From assembly GCA_024235655.1 (NCBI GenBank), contig JACKLY010000001.1, positions 682,001 through 746,000 of the forward strand: a stretch of DNA of 64,000 bases, given 5' to 3'. The position numbers and the translations under genes were made by a program. Positions 41,254-50,922 of the stretch are shown piece after piece. Source of the DNA: Zoogloeaceae bacterium. GTDB lineage: Bacteria; Pseudomonadota; Gammaproteobacteria; Burkholderiales; Rhodocyclaceae. The notes under the pieces were generated by a model that saw nothing but the letters and a program-made list of their open reading frames with translations, was not told the origin of the DNA and did no database searches. Within the stretch, counting starts at the first letter, position 1, and each line of letters opens with the position of its first letter.

Positions 41254-43179
41254 ATGAACAGAAAACTCTCCCTCGCCGCCTTTGTGGCAGGCATCGTCGC
41301 CGTCGGCTGGGTGGCCGTTGGCTACCTTGGTTCGCATGTGCTGGCACTGGCCATGACGCTGCTCATCGCCGCCGTTTATCTGTTGGGGGCGTTCGAACTC
41401 AAACGCTTTCATGATGCTACGACCAGCCTTGAAACTGCACTGTCAGCAATTTCACCCAGCCTGCCGGCACTGGGAGACTGGATCGCTACGCTGCATCCCT
41501 CCCTGCAGAACGCAGTGCGCCTGCGTATCGAAGGCGAGCGCGTCGGTCTGCCCGGCCCGGCGCTGACCCCCTATCTGGTCGGCCTGCTGGTCATGCTCGG
41601 CATGCTCGGCACCTTTCTCGGCATGGTGGTGACACTGAACGGCGCGGTGCTGGCGCTGGAAAGCACCACCGACCTGCAGACCATCCGCGCCGCACTCGCT
41701 GCACCGGTGAAGGGATTGGGTCTGGCCTTCGGTACTTCGGTTGCCGGTGTCGCCGCCTCGGCCATGCTCGGCCTGATCTCGGCGCTGTGTCGTCGCCAGC
41801 GTCAGCAAGTTGCGCTGCGACTGGATTGGCACATTGCCGGTGATTTACGCAACTTCTCGCTGGTGCATCAGCGGCAGGAAACCTTCAAGGCCTTGCAGCA
41901 ACAGAGCCAGGCCCTGCCCGAAGTGGTGGCGGCACTGCAGGCGATGATGGCGCAGATGGCGCAGCACAGCACACAACTGAATACACAATTACTTACCAGC
42001 CAGGAAAGTTTCCACCGCGAAGTGAAATCGGCCTACACCGAACTGGCCGGCGCGGTCGATCGTTCGCTGCGCGACAGCCTGAGCGACAGCGCACGCATTG
42101 CCGGCGAAAGCATTCGTCCGGTGGCCGAAGCCACCCTGGCCGGCATTGCCCGCGAAACCACGGCGCTGCATGAACGCATCGCCAGCACGGTCGATGACCA
42201 GTTGAGCGGCATCGCCGCGCGCTTCGACAGCACCGTGACAACAGTGGCCGATACCTGGGCAACGGCGCTCGACCGCCATGAGCGTGGCGGACTTGCCCTC
42301 ACCGAAAGCCTTGACCATTCGCTGCAGGCTTTCACCGCCCGCTTCGATGAGCGCGCTGCCGCCATGCAGCAAGGCGTCAGCGAAACCCACCGGGCCTTGC
42401 AGGCCGATCTGGCGGCGCGCGAAGAGCAGCGGCTGGTGGCGATGACCCAATCGCTTGCCGACATGGCCGCCCGCTTGCAGCAGGAATGGCAGCAGGCCGG
42501 CGCCAGCACGCTGGAACAGCAGCAGGCCATTTGCCGGACGCTGGCTGAAACCGCCCGCGACATGGCCGAACATGCGCAGGCCCATGCCGGCCAGACCCTC
42601 GATGAAATCGGCCGCCTCATGCAGAGCGCCGCCGAAGCGCCGCGCGTGGCTGCCGAGGTGATCGGCCAACTGCGCCAGCAACTGAGCGAGAGCGTGGTGC
42701 GCGACAATGCGCTGCTCGAAGAGCGCGCCCGCATCATGGCCGGCCTCGACACCCTGCTTGAGGCCACTGGCCGCGCCTCGGTCGAGCAGCGCGAGGCCAT
42801 CACAGCCATGGTCGATGCCTCCGCCGCCATGCTTGAGCGCGTCGGTTCGCAGTTCACCGCGCAGGTCGGCGAGGAATCGGCACGCCTCACCGGGGTGGCC
42901 GCGCAGATCACCGGCAGCGCGGTCGAGGTGGCCAGCCTTTCCGAAGCCTTCGGCTTCGGCGTGCAGCGCTTCAGCGAATCGAACGACAAGCTGATCGACA
43001 GCCTGCAGCGCATCGAAGGCGCGCTTGACCAGTCGCTGCTGCGCAGCGACGAGCAACTGGCCTACACCGTGGCGCAGGCACGTGAGCTGATCGACCTCAG
43101 TATCCTGTCGCAGCAACGCATCGTCGAGGAGCTGCAGCAACGCCTCGGCCAGACGGCGCCGGCCGCCGAGGCAGCCTGA
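41254..43179 (+). CDS. DUF802 protein: MotA/TolQ/ZorA-like channel with long helical tail
   Basis: The predicted protein has 641 residues. Four membrane segments are visible at about 5-26, 29-48, 108-134 and 155-180. The last two (YLVGLLVMLGMLGTFLGMVV and GLGLAFGTSVAGVAASAML) carry the Gly/Pro/Thr pattern of the MotA/TolQ/ExbB proton-channel family. From about residue 185 to the end is a very long, Ala/Glu/Gln/Arg-rich coiled coil with repeating heptads, resembling the long cytoplasmic tail of ZorA. The stop overlaps the next ATG (last base of TGA; 1-bp overlap). No helicase or nuclease domain is present. Confidence 0.82.
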   Translation: MNRKLSLAAFVAGIVAVGWVAVGYLGSHVLALAMTLLIAAVYLLGAFELKRFHDATTSLETALSAISPSLPALGDWIATLHPSLQNAVRLRIEGERVGLPGPALTPYLVGLLVMLGMLGTFLGMVVTLNGAVLALESTTDLQTIRAALAAPVKGLGLAFGTSVAGVAASAMLGLISALCRRQRQQVALRLDWHIAGDLRNFSLVHQRQETFKALQQQSQALPEVVAALQAMMAQMAQHSTQLNTQLLTSQESFHREVKSAYTELAGAVDRSLRDSLSDSARIAGESIRPVAEATLAGIARETTALHERIASTVDDQLSGIAARFDSTVTTVADTWATALDRHERGGLALTESLDHSLQAFTARFDERAAAMQQGVSETHRALQADLAAREEQRLVAMTQSLADMAARLQQEWQQAGASTLEQQQAICRTLAETARDMAEHAQAHAGQTLDEIGRLMQSAAEAPRVAAEVIGQLRQQLSESVVRDNALLEERARIMAGLDTLLEATGRASVEQREAITAMVDASAAMLERVGSQFTAQVGEESARLTGVAAQITGSAVEVASLSEAFGFGVQRFSESNDKLIDSLQRIEGALDQSLLRSDEQLAYTVAQARELIDLSILSQQRIVEELQQRLGQTAPAAEAA

Positions 43180-43832
43180 TGCACGACGCCTACACCAGCG
43201 ACGACAGCGTCGAGCAGACGGCGCCCGTCTGGGCCGTCTTCGGCGACCTGATGGCCGGGTTGCTCGGTGCCTTCGTGCTGATTCTGGTCGGCGTCATCGG
43301 CGTGCAGATGGAGCTGACCAGCAGCCTCGAAGCGGAAGTGAAAAAGCGCCAGCAGGAAGAGCAGCGTCGCATCGCACTGGAAAAGGCACTGGCCATCCCG
43401 CTCGCCTCCGGCCGTGTCACTCTCAACAACGGCAAGATCGGCATCAGCGGCAGCGTGCTTTTTTCGCTCAACTCCGACCAGCTGCAGCCCGAAGGCCGGC
43501 AGTTGCTGAAAAGCCTGGCGCCGCCGCTGGCCGCCTATCTCGCCGCCCGCGACGAACTGCTGATGGTCAGCGGCTTCACCGACGACCGCCCTGTACGCGA
43601 CAGCAACAGCCAGTTCCACGACAACTGGGAGCTTTCCGCCCAGCGCGCGCTGACGGTTACGCGCACACTGATCCACGAAGGCATTCCCGCATCCACCCTC
43701 TTCGCCGCCGCCTTCGGCGCCGAACAGCCGGTGGCCTCCAACGCCGAAGCCAGCGGCCGCTCGCAAAACCGCCGCGTGGAAATGGCGCCGGTGCCGAAAT
43801 CGGCGCGTACCGGGAATGTCGCGCGTGACTGA
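43179..43832 (+). CDS. OmpA/MotB-type protein, stator partner of the DUF802 channel
   Basis: The predicted protein has 217 residues. A single N-terminal helix (about 20-42) begins VFGDLMAGLLGAF; Asp23 is placed like the proton-binding Asp of MotB (Asp32) and ZorB (Asp26). A coiled linker (VKKRQQEEQRRIALEKAL) leads to a C-terminal OmpA peptidoglycan-binding domain with VSGFTDDRPV, WELSAQRALTVTRTL and SQNRRVEM. The order TM-plug-OmpA is that of MotB/PomB/ZorB. It overlaps DUF802 by 1 base and DUF2894 by 17 bases, so all three are co-translated. Confidence 0.85.
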   Translation: MHDAYTSDDSVEQTAPVWAVFGDLMAGLLGAFVLILVGVIGVQMELTSSLEAEVKKRQQEEQRRIALEKALAIPLASGRVTLNNGKIGISGSVLFSLNSDQLQPEGRQLLKSLAPPLAAYLAARDELLMVSGFTDDRPVRDSNSQFHDNWELSAQRALTVTRTLIHEGIPASTLFAAAFGAEQPVASNAEASGRSQNRRVEMAPVPKSARTGNVARD

Positions 43833-44442
43833 CGTGGCCGCATCCTCCGGGGCAGCGATTGCCGCCCTGCGTGCGCAAGGTGCCGACCAGCACGATCCGG
43901 TACGCTTCCGCTTCATCGAAGCACTGGCCCGCCGCACCGAAGCGCAACAGGGCGAAGCGCGGCAGGTGCTGGAGGAGCGTCTGGCCGCAGTGCTGCAGGC
44001 ATACACCGATGCGCTGGCACAGCCCGACATGCCGCGTCGCCAACCTTCAACAGCTGGCACACCCTCACCGCTGGCTGCACTGGCCCGGCAGATGCCGACG
44101 CCGGTGTCAGAGAACTGCAATTCGATAGCCGCTCCGAATGCGCCCGACGGCCAACTGCCGCGAGGCGACGCACTCACCAGTGCCCCGATGCCAGCCCCCG
44201 CCGCCGAACTGAAGTCACTGCACTACTTCCGCGACGCCTGGGCAAAACTCAGCATCGAGCAGCACCTGGCGCAGGCCCTCGCGCAAGCCCCCGAAAACGC
44301 CGGCCCCCTCAACTCCCACCGCCTCGTGCTGAGCGCGCTCGAACGCATGCGCGATGTCTCGCCGGGCTATCTGGCGCATTTCATCGGGTATGCGGAGGGC
44401 TTGCTGTGGCTGGAGCAGGTGGAGGGGGTGGGTAAGCGGTGA
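43816..44442 (+). CDS. DUF2894 family protein, last gene of motor-like operon
   Basis: The predicted soluble protein has 208 residues. DUF2894 features are the N-terminal ALRAQGADQHDPVRFRFIEALARRTEAQQGEARQVLEERL, a Pro/Ser-rich middle, and the C-terminal YFRDAWAKLSIEQHLAQALAQAPENAGPLNSHRLVLSALERM. The last region is a recurring motif of the family. It overlaps the OmpA-like gene by 17 bases. No membrane helix or enzyme motif is seen. It may be a cytoplasmic cargo or adaptor of the motor (inference). Confidence 0.85.
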   Translation: MSRVTDVAASSGAAIAALRAQGADQHDPVRFRFIEALARRTEAQQGEARQVLEERLAAVLQAYTDALAQPDMPRRQPSTAGTPSPLAALARQMPTPVSENCNSIAAPNAPDGQLPRGDALTSAPMPAPAAELKSLHYFRDAWAKLSIEQHLAQALAQAPENAGPLNSHRLVLSALERMRDVSPGYLAHFIGYAEGLLWLEQVEGVGKR

Positions 44443-44513
44443 CGAAAAATGGCGACTTCACTGCAAGGTGGCCATCCACATCGAGATAGATGGCCGGCAA
44501 ACAGTGCGCGATC

Positions 44514-44921
44514 TCAGGTCGAAAACGGATTGATCAAGTCTGTGCCGGTAGGCTCGAAGTGTGCGGTGTTGCGTGTGACCACCGTTAGCCCATTCGTCAG
44601 TGCGGTCGCAGCAATCAGCAGGTCGGCGCTTTCGTGTCCGAGTTGTGCTGACAAACGCCCCCAACGCCGCGCCACACTTGGCGTTACCGGGATAATCCGG
44701 TCTGCGTAAAGCCTTGTGAGGTTCTCAAGCCATGCGGCCAGCGCATCGGCAAACGCCGGGTCACCCTTGCGTCGCTTTTCTATCCCGCGCTCGATTTCTC
44801 CCAGTGTCACAACGCTGAGGTGCAAATGATCCTCTTGCTGCGCCGAGACCCAGGCAAGCACTCCCCGATCGGGTTGCCGCTTGCGCAGCTCGGAAACGAT
44901 CACGGTGTCGAGAAGAAACAT
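44514..44921 (-). CDS. PIN-domain toxin (VapC/FitB-like)
   Basis: The predicted protein has 135 residues. PIN acids are visible in MFLLDTVIVSELRK (Asp and Glu), GEIERGIEKR, and SADLLIAATAL (Asp), with the closing RNTAHFEPTG. The ATG overlaps the antitoxin stop by 1 base (TGATG). It forms a two-gene operon with the antitoxin upstream, converging with the DUF2894 gene. All catalytic acids appear intact. Confidence 0.9.
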   Translation of the reverse strand: MFLLDTVIVSELRKRQPDRGVLAWVSAQQEDHLHLSVVTLGEIERGIEKRRKGDPAFADALAAWLENLTRLYADRIIPVTPSVARRWGRLSAQLGHESADLLIAATALTNGLTVVTRNTAHFEPTGTDLINPFST

Positions 44922-45193
44922 CAGAGTTCCACGTCGCGGAGCGCGACGCGACGAGGTTCGTCATCCTGCTCGTTGCTCTTCGGGATCGACAGCAGGTGCT
45001 CAACAAAGCTTGGCGCGCTGGCACGTGCCCCCTCACGCAAGGCACGATAGCTTGCCTCGGATAGCACCACGACGGCCTCCCGGCCTCTGCGAGTGACGTG
45101 CTGTGGCTCACCCTGCAAGGCTGCCTCAACCACCTGGCTGAACTGGGTTTTTGCGTCCTGCAAGCGCCATTGTGAGCGATTCACTGTTGTCAC
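44921..45193 (-). CDS. Phd/YefM-type antitoxin of PIN module 2
   Basis: The predicted protein has 90 residues. WRLQDAKTQFSQVVEAALQGEPQHVTRRGREAVVVLSEASY is the Phd/YefM fold. The C-terminal tail (VEHLLSIPKSNEQDDEPRRVALRDVEL) is acidic and presumably wraps the toxin. Direct TATCTGGTCAGAT-like repeats lie 20-45 bases upstream (TCTGGTCAGATTATCTGGTCAG near 45210-45232), good operator candidates. The PIN toxin follows. Confidence 0.88.
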   Translation of the reverse strand: MTTVNRSQWRLQDAKTQFSQVVEAALQGEPQHVTRRGREAVVVLSEASYRALREGARASAPSFVEHLLSIPKSNEQDDEPRRVALRDVEL

Positions 45194-45208
45194 CCCATCT
45201 TTTGATCG

Positions 45209-45232
45209 TATCTGGTCAGATTATCTGGTCAG
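45209..45232 (-). promoter_or_regulatory. Direct repeat upstream of PIN module 2
   Basis: The heptamer-plus TCTGGTCAG occurs twice in a row, 12 bases apart (near 45212 and 45224, plus strand), 16-40 bases before the antitoxin ATG. Each copy holds the dyad-like CTGGTCAG. This is the position of an autoregulatory operator of a Phd-type antitoxin. Confidence 0.4.
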
Positions 45233-45318
45233 GTAGAGTCAGAGTCAAGTGGCACTCGTTTCGCAGCCAGGAATAGTGACCCTGAAACGATTGGCGTCGG
45301 CCTGACGCGCTGCCTTTC

Positions 45319-46467
45319 CTAAAACGGCAACTCCGCCTGCGCATCTTCCCGAACAATTGTTGCTGCCGATAACGGCAGCAAGGCGCCTGCCCGCACCCCT
45401 AGCAGTCGAATCCGCTTCTCCAGCGGCACCCTTTTCAGGCATTCGCCGGCGGCCTGGCGGATTTGCGAGGCATCGGCGATGCCGGCGGGGAGGGTGATGT
45501 CGCGGGTGAGCGACTGAAAATCGGCGTAGCGCACCTTGATACCGATGGTGCGGCTGGCGTAGCCCTTGCGGGTGAGGTCGCCGGCCACGCGCTGGCAGAG
45601 TGCGGTGAAGATTTCCGAGAGTTCGGCGCGGTTGGCTTTGGCGTGCAGGTCGCGCTCGAAGGTGCTTTCGCGGCTGATCGATTTCGGCTCCGTGCGGTTG
45701 GCCACCGGCCGTTCGTCGATACCGTTCGCCGCCTGATGCAGCCAGTGCCCGGTGCTGCGGCCGAATTGCCGGATGAGGAATTCGGGGTCGGCGGCGGCAA
45801 GGTCGCCGATGGTGTGAATGCCGAGCCGGGTGAGTTTTTCGCTGGCCTTGGGGCCAATGCCGTTGATCTTCTTCGCCGCCAGCGGCCAGATGCGGGCGGG
45901 GATGTCGGCGCTGTCGAGAAGGGTGATGCCGTTCGGCTTGTCGAGGTCGGAGCAGATCTTGGAGAGCAGCTTGTTCGGGCTGATGCCGATCGAGCAGCTG
46001 AGGCCGGTGGCGGCGAACACCGCCTGCTTGATGCGGCGGGCCAGCGGTTCGCTTTCCTCAGCGATGTGGCTGAGGTCGATGTAAATTTCGTCAATGCCGC
46101 GGTCTTCGATCTCCGGCGCAATGCTCGCCACGGCAGCCTTGAAGCGGCGCGAGTGGTCGCGGTAGGCATCGAAATTGGCGGGTAGCAGGATGGCATCCGG
46201 CGCCAGCTTCGCCGACTTCATCAGCCCCATGCCGGAGAAGACGCCGAGGGCGCGGGCTTCGTAGGTCGAGGTGGTGATGACGCCGCGGCCGACATAGTCG
46301 CGCAGCCTTGCAAAGTGCAGGCTGCCGTCGGGCTGCCGAACAGGCTGGTGCGTACTGCGCCCGCCAACCACCACGGCCTGCCCGCGCAGTTGCGGGTAGC
46401 GCAGCAATTCGACCGACGCGAAGAAGGCGTCCATGTCGAGGTGGGCGATGCGGCGCTGGCTGTACAT
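45319..46467 (-). CDS. dinB: DNA polymerase IV
   Basis: The predicted Y-family translesion polymerase has 382 residues. The palm acids are in HLDMDAFFASVE (Asp) and EDRGIDEIYIDL (Asp-Glu); GISPNKLLSKICSDL and the helix-hairpin-helix INGIGPKASEKLTRLGI follow. There is a DinB-type little-finger domain and a C-terminal PF-like end (QAELPF), which may bind the beta clamp. The ATG at 46467 lies inside a LexA box, so SOS control is likely. An in-frame start 18 bases earlier exists but has no ribosome site. Intact. Confidence 0.95.
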   Translation of the reverse strand: MYSQRRIAHLDMDAFFASVELLRYPQLRGQAVVVGGRSTHQPVRQPDGSLHFARLRDYVGRGVITTSTYEARALGVFSGMGLMKSAKLAPDAILLPANFDAYRDHSRRFKAAVASIAPEIEDRGIDEIYIDLSHIAEESEPLARRIKQAVFAATGLSCSIGISPNKLLSKICSDLDKPNGITLLDSADIPARIWPLAAKKINGIGPKASEKLTRLGIHTIGDLAAADPEFLIRQFGRSTGHWLHQAANGIDERPVANRTEPKSISRESTFERDLHAKANRAELSEIFTALCQRVAGDLTRKGYASRTIGIKVRYADFQSLTRDITLPAGIADASQIRQAAGECLKRVPLEKRIRLLGVRAGALLPLSAATIVREDAQAELPF

Positions 46468-46475
46468 TCGTACAG
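46460..46475 (-). promoter_or_regulatory. LexA (SOS) box overlapping the dinB start
   Basis: CTGT-ACATTCGT-ACAG has the two conserved LexA half-sites CTGT and ACAG at the standard 8-base spacing. It covers the dinB ATG (46467-46465). A TATACT hexamer lies just upstream (46479-46474, minus strand), so a promoter there would start transcription at or next to the ATG and give a leaderless or nearly leaderless message. Confidence 0.75.
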
Positions 46476-46527
46476 TATAAATCAAGGGGCGCTATCCGGG
46501 GTGCGGCCCCTTGAGTGACCTGCAGGC

Positions 46528-48162
46528 TCAGATGCCGTATTGCTGCACTGCCTTGCGCATGCGATCGACGACGCCGTTGAGGTAGCCCACGGTCGCGTTG
46601 GTCTGGGTGACCACGGCCACGTTCTGCTCGGTCATCGCGGCTACCTGCTCGACATTGCGTGCCAGATCGATCATCGCGCTTTGCTGTTCGCTCGAGGAAT
46701 GCGAAATTTCACTGACCATCTGCGTGGTGACAGTCATCTCCTCATTGATCTGTCGCAGCGAATCGGCAAGGGCGTTGACCAGCGTCACGCCTTCGGCCAC
46801 CTGGCCGGCGCCGGCGCGCATGCCGGTGACGGCGCTGGCAGTTTCGCCATGAATGCTCTGGATCATGCCGCTGATTTCCTGCGTTGCCTTGCCGGTACGT
46901 TCGGCTAGCTTGCGCACTTCGTCGGCAACCACCGCAAAGCCGCGCCCCTGCTCGCCGGCACGTGCTGCCTCGATGGCCGCGTTGAGCGCCAGCAGGTTGG
47001 TCTGGTCGGCAATCTCGCGGATGACGGCGGTGATGCGGCTGATCTCCTCCGAGCGCTTGCCGAGCGACTCCACCTGTTCGGCGGCGGTACGCACCGTGCC
47101 GGCCAGCGAGGCAATGGTCCGGCTTGCGTCTTCGGTCACCCGGGCGCCCGCGTGCGCAGCCATGCCTGCCTCCTCGGCCGTTGTGCGCGTTGATTGCGCA
47201 TGGTTGGCGACTTCGCCGATGGAAACCGTGACTTCCTCGATGGCTGCCGCAGCCGACGAAGTGGCCTCGCTTTGCGCCTGCGCCGAGCGCTGGACGTTGT
47301 CGATGCCCGAGGTGACATCGCCGGTTGCGCGATTGACCTGCCCGGCCACGTCGTTCATGCCCTGCAGCGTGGCCTGCACCGACGATACGAACTTGTCGGC
47401 CTTGCGCGCGATGGCGCCGATCAGGTCGCGCCGTGGCAGATCGTGGCGGATGCGCAGATCGCCTGTGCTGAGCACACGCTCCAGCCACTGGCTGGTCTCT
47501 GTCAGGTCGCGGACGACGCCGGGCGTGTAGAAGAGCAGGAAGGCGAGCGAGCCGAGCAGGGTAGTTGCGGCCAGCCCGACCGCCAAGGGCTCGGGCATGG
47601 GCGTCACGCCGAGCAGGATCATGAGCAGGAGGGCGGAAGGCAGCACGCCGGCCAGCCCGGCCAGGGTCATCTGGCTGCGCAGCGAGAGCAGAGTGTTTAC
47701 GGAGGCTGCACGTTTTTTCACGACACGACCGTGTTCGACGTAGATCGACTTGTCGCCTTTGCGGATGCGCTCATAGGCGGCGCCGGCGGCGGCTACTTCC
47801 TCCCGGCTCGGGCGGCTGCGTACCGACTGGTAGCCGACGATCTGGCCGTTCTCGCGCACCGGCGAGGCATTGGCCACCACCCAGTAGAAGCCGCCATCCT
47901 TGCGCCGGTTCTTGACGACGCCGCGCCACGGGCGGCCGGTTTTCAGATCACGCCACAGATCCTCAAAGGCTTCGGGCGGCATGTCCGGATGGCGCACGAT
48001 GTTGTGCGACTGGTTGAGCATTTCCTCGCGCGAGTAGGCGCTGACATTGCAGAACGCTTCGTTGGCCTCGACGATGACCCCTTTCAGGTCGGTACGCGAG
48101 TAGATGAATTCGTTTTCGGGAAGCAGGGTTTCAACGTTGGTGACTGGCTGGTTGTTTTTCAT
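46528..48162 (-). CDS. Aer-type PAS domain methyl-accepting chemotaxis protein, paralogue 2
   Basis: The predicted protein has 544 residues, the same length and domain order as the receptor at 38613-40247. PAS domain about 15-115 (FIYSRTDLKGVIVEANEAFC, WRGVVKNRRKDGGFYWVVANA), membrane pair about 165-215, HAMP-like DLRIRHDLPRRDLIGAIA, and the MCP tip EQGRGFAVVADEVRKLAERT. The signalling halves are nearly identical, while the membrane and linker parts have diverged. A hairpin (AAGGGGC ... GCCCCTT, 46485-46513) separates it from dinB. Confidence 0.95.
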   Translation of the reverse strand: MKNNQPVTNVETLLPENEFIYSRTDLKGVIVEANEAFCNVSAYSREEMLNQSHNIVRHPDMPPEAFEDLWRDLKTGRPWRGVVKNRRKDGGFYWVVANASPVRENGQIVGYQSVRSRPSREEVAAAGAAYERIRKGDKSIYVEHGRVVKKRAASVNTLLSLRSQMTLAGLAGVLPSALLLMILLGVTPMPEPLAVGLAATTLLGSLAFLLFYTPGVVRDLTETSQWLERVLSTGDLRIRHDLPRRDLIGAIARKADKFVSSVQATLQGMNDVAGQVNRATGDVTSGIDNVQRSAQAQSEATSSAAAAIEEVTVSIGEVANHAQSTRTTAEEAGMAAHAGARVTEDASRTIASLAGTVRTAAEQVESLGKRSEEISRITAVIREIADQTNLLALNAAIEAARAGEQGRGFAVVADEVRKLAERTGKATQEISGMIQSIHGETASAVTGMRAGAGQVAEGVTLVNALADSLRQINEEMTVTTQMVSEISHSSSEQQSAMIDLARNVEQVAAMTEQNVAVVTQTNATVGYLNGVVDRMRKAVQQYGI

Positions 48163-48346
48163 TGCGGATTCTTTATGTTGTTTGCTGGAAGGGCGCCTCT
48201 TCAGGATTCCGGCAAGCTACTCCGCAGCCAGGATTTTGTGCTTGATTTCGATCATGAAAAGGAATGAATGTCAGCATTCAGCACATCGTGGCCGGCCAGG
48301 CCTGACTTTCGGCCGGCAGGGTTACGCTTCTGCGATGTGAGCAGCC

Positions 48347-48372
48347 AAAAAAATGGGGCGCCGAGGCGCCCC
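48347..48372 (-). terminator. Rho-independent terminator after paaK
   Basis: On the minus strand an 8-bp GC stem (GGGGCGCC at 48372-48365 and GGCGCCCC at 48362-48355, 2-base loop) is followed by A and a run of seven T (48353-48347). It lies 21 bases after the paaK stop and ends the paaGIJK transcript. Confidence 0.88.
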
Positions 48373-48393
48373 TTGATGGCTCTGCAGATCCGT

Positions 48394-49695
<1,302 letters not shown>

Positions 49696-49716
49696 GAGGT
49701 CTCCTCTCTGTGGCGC

Positions 49717-50922
49717 TTAGATGCGCTCTACGATCATGGCAATGCCCTGGCCCACCCCGATGCACATGGTGGCCAGGCCGTAACGTCCTTGGGTCTGATG
49801 CAACTGGTTGATGGCGGTGGTCACAAGGCGCGCGCCGCTCATGCCGAGCGGGTGGCCGATGGCGATGGCGCCGCCGTTCGGGTTCACGCGCGCATCGTCG
49901 TCGGCGAGGCCGAGTTGCCGCAGCACGGCGAGGCCCTGTGCAGCAAAGGCTTCATTGAGTTCGATCACGTCCATCTGTGCCAGCGAAAGGCCGGTGCGTG
50001 CGAGCAGCTTCTGCGTGGCCGGCGCCGGGCCGATGCCCATGATGCGCGGCGGCACGCCGGCGACCCCCATGCCAACGACGCGGGCACGCGGCGTCAGGCC
50101 GAAGCGCTTGACCGCATCCTCGGAGGCAACGATTAGCGCGCAGGCGCCGTCGTTGACGCCGGAGGCATTGCCGGCGGTGACGGAAAGCTCGGGGCCGTTC
50201 ACGCCCTTCAATTTGGCCAGTTGTGCCAGCGTTACATCGGGGCGCGGATGTTCGTCGGTATCGAAAACGATGGGCTCGCCCTTCTTCTGCGCCAGCGTCA
50301 CCGGCACGATTTCGCCGGCAAAGAAGCCGGCGGCCTGCGCGGTGGCCCAGCGCTGCTGGCTTCGCAGCGCAAAGGCATCCTGGTCGGTACGGCTGATGTT
50401 GAATTCGGCGGCGACGTTGTCGGCGGTTTCCGGCATCGAGTGCGTGCCGTACTGCGCCTTCATCAGCTTGTTAACGAAGCGCCAGCCAATCGTGGTGTCG
50501 TACACCGCGTTGCTGCGCGAAAAGGCGGCATCGGCCTTGGGCATCACAAACGGGGCGCGGCTCATCGACTCGACACCGCCGGCAATCAGCAGTTCGGCCT
50601 CGCCGCACTTGATGGCGCGGGCGGCGGTGCCAATGGCATCCATGCCGGAGCCGCACAGGCGGTTGATTGTCGTGCCGGCCACGTCCACCGGCAGGCCGGC
50701 AAGCAGCCCGGCCATGTGCGCGACGTTGCGGTTGTCTTCGCCGGCCTGGTTGGCGCAGCCGTAGATCACATCCTCGACGGCGGCCCAGTCGACGCTGGGG
50801 TTGCGTTCGATCAGTGCCTTGATCGGCAGTGCGCCGAGGTCGTCGGCGCGCACCGAAGAAAGCGTGCCGCCGTAGCGGCCGATGGGGGTGCGAACGGCGT
50901 CGCAGATGAAGGCGTCTTTCAT
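49717..50922 (-). CDS. paaJ: 3-oxoadipyl-CoA / 3-oxo-5,6-dehydrosuberyl-CoA thiolase
   Basis: The predicted protein has 401 residues. The acylated Cys90 is in RLCGSGMDAIG, the active His in NPNGGAIAIGHPLGMSGAR, and the second Cys in TMCIGVGQGIAMI. It cleaves the last C6/C8 intermediates of phenylacetate breakdown to acetyl-CoA and succinyl-CoA. It sits between paaI and paaK on the minus strand. The assignment to PaaJ rather than a generic acetyl-CoA acetyltransferase rests on length, the RYGGTLSSVRADDLG start and the context. Confidence 0.94.
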   Translation of the reverse strand: MKDAFICDAVRTPIGRYGGTLSSVRADDLGALPIKALIERNPSVDWAAVEDVIYGCANQAGEDNRNVAHMAGLLAGLPVDVAGTTINRLCGSGMDAIGTAARAIKCGEAELLIAGGVESMSRAPFVMPKADAAFSRSNAVYDTTIGWRFVNKLMKAQYGTHSMPETADNVAAEFNISRTDQDAFALRSQQRWATAQAAGFFAGEIVPVTLAQKKGEPIVFDTDEHPRPDVTLAQLAKLKGVNGPELSVTAGNASGVNDGACALIVASEDAVKRFGLTPRARVVGMGVAGVPPRIMGIGPAPATQKLLARTGLSLAQMDVIELNEAFAAQGLAVLRQLGLADDDARVNPNGGAIAIGHPLGMSGARLVTTAINQLHQTQGRYGLATMCIGVGQGIAMIVERI

